Of a stretch of DNA of 64,000 nt, positions 63,261 to 64,000 are shown one piece after another (the stretch's first letter is position 1; each line of letters begins with the position of its first letter). Origin of the DNA: Oxalobacteraceae sp. CFBP 13730 (GTDB lineage Bacteria; Pseudomonadota; Gammaproteobacteria; Burkholderiales; Burkholderiaceae_D); the NCBI GenBank assembly GCA_014841835.1, contig JACYUQ010000003.1, positions 620,001 to 684,000 on the forward strand, written 5' to 3'. The position numbers and the translations under genes were made by a program. The notes under the pieces are model-generated. The model searched no databases and was not told the DNA's origin. It worked only from the letters and a program-made list of their open reading frames with translations.

Positions 63261-64000
63261 ATGTCCGATACCAAACAGCACAACCCTGCCAAGGGCGGGA
63301 AAAAGCCCGAGAGCAAATACCCGGTCAATATGACCGACACCCCGTTCCCGATGCGCGGCGACCTCGCCAAGCGCGAGCCGGGCTGGGTCAAGCAGTGGCA
63401 GGACAAGAAAATCTACGAGCGCGTGCGCAAGGCAGCCAAGGGCCGTCCAACCTTCATCCTGCACGACGGGCCACCGTATGCAAATGGCGATATCCACCTG
63501 GGCCACGCCGTCAACAAGATCCTGAAAGACATGGTGTTGAAGTCGCGCACCATCGCCGGCTTCGACGCGCCGTACGTGCCGGGCTGGGATTGCCACGGCA
63601 TGCCGATCGAGATCCAGATCGAAAAACTGTATGGCAAGAACCTGCCGACAGCCGAGGTGCTGCAAAAGGCCCGCGCCTACGCGCTCGAGCAGATCGATCG
63701 CCAGCGCGCCGGCTTCATCCGCCTTGGTGTGCTCGGCGAATGGGACAACCCGTACATGACCATGGCCTACAGCAATGAGGCCGACGAGCTGCGCGCGCTC
63801 GGCACGCTGCTCGAAAAAGGGTATGTCTACCGTGGCCTGAAACCCGTGAACTGGTGCTTCGATTGCGGTTCGGCGCTGGCCGAAGCCGAAGTCGAATACC
63901 AGGACAAGCGCGACCCGGCGATCGACGTCGGCTTCCCGTTTGCCGAACCTGAAAAAATCGCCGCTGCCTTCGGCCTGGATAAACTTCCGGCTGGCGACGG
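63261..64000 (+). CDS. ileS: Isoleucyl-tRNA synthetase (3' end outside window)
   Basis: The first 246 codons of IleRS, which charges tRNA-Ile; the full enzyme is about 930-960 residues. ATG at 63261, 112 bases after rib[15 protein letters not shown] is the normal N terminus, [17 protein letters not shown] holds the HIGH motif (HLGH, 79-82), and [14 protein letters not shown] and [20 protein letters not shown] follow. The sequence ends in the editing-domain insertion. lspA, which commonly follows, is beyond the window. Confidence 0.97.
   Translation, partial: MSDTKQHNPAKGGKKPESKYPVNMTDTPFPMRGDLAKREPGWVKQWQDKKIYERVRKAAKGRPTFILHDGPPYANGDIHLGHAVNKILKDMVLKSRTIAGFDAPYVPGWDCHGMPIEIQIEKLYGKNLPTAEVLQKARAYALEQIDRQRAGFIRLGVLGEWDNPYMTMAYSNEADELRALGTLLEKGYVYRGLKPVNWCFDCGSALAEAEVEYQDKRDPAIDVGFPFAEPEKIAAAFGLDKLPAGD

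Overview
The window is high-GC and densely coded, with gene orders typical of Betaproteobacteria. The flagellar order flhB-flhA / flhF-flhG-fliA-motC-motD, the rluC-HAD phosphatase-sppA cluster beside a divergent rne, the prkA-yeaH-spoVR block and the overall base composition fit Oxalobacteraceae (Massilia/Telluria/Duganella-like). That placement is an inference from gene content; there is no rRNA or tRNA in the window to confirm it.

Layout. 1-3058: the end of nhaA runs by overlapping starts and stops into ktrB and ktrA (Na+/H+ exchange plus K+ uptake). 3092-6505 (minus): rfbBDAC, four overlapping genes making dTDP-L-rhamnose. 6840-11712 (minus): an exported methyltransferase-like protein, a secreted spherulin-4/GH135-like protein with a ricin-type lectin tail, and a PAS-PAS-GGDEF-EAL c-di-GMP protein. 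11955-20722: a type VI secretion (T6SS) cargo island of M35 metalloprotease, VgrG, Tle3-like lipase, Tla3-like DUF2875 adaptor and PAAR. It is closed on the opposite strand by a small exported protein that is a free-standing copy of the protease's N-terminal domain. 20801-30076: flagellar block motD, motC, fliA, flhG, flhF, flhA, flhB (minus). This block is interrupted at 25571-26756 by plus-strand genes, including a Tlde1-like L,D-transpeptidase effector and a two-helix membrane protein that is probably its immunity protein. 30256-38848: a WecA/MraY-type transferase, an FAH-family hydrolase, outer-membrane phospholipase A, rsuA, a hypothetical gene, sppA, a HAD phosphatase and rluC. 39512-45862: rne (RNase E with a repeated motif in its tail), moaA and a fused mobA-moeA. 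46199-51493 (minus): rmuC, truncated haemoglobin, an FtsX-type permease and an adenosine/adenine deaminase. 52044-57016: prkA, yeaH, spoVR. 57946-61876: tonB, exbB, two exbD genes and a TPR protein. 62177-64000: ribF and the 5' part of ileS.

Most of the window is chromosomal housekeeping. The accessory content is the T6SS cargo island and the Tlde1-like pair. Both have parts with visibly lower GC than their neighbours and both lie next to flagellar operons; no T6SS structural genes are present. The leading candidate for something new is the pairing of an exported M35 protease, encoded first in the vgrG operon, with a separate exported copy of its N-terminal domain, which could be an inhibitor or immunity protein. 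Dispersed repeats of four kinds sit in intergenic gaps: GTAGGGTGG palindromes, GGGTCAGAGT inverted repeats, a REP-like palindrome after rne, and a 7-bp tandem array. No tRNA, rRNA, CRISPR array or complete insertion sequence was seen.
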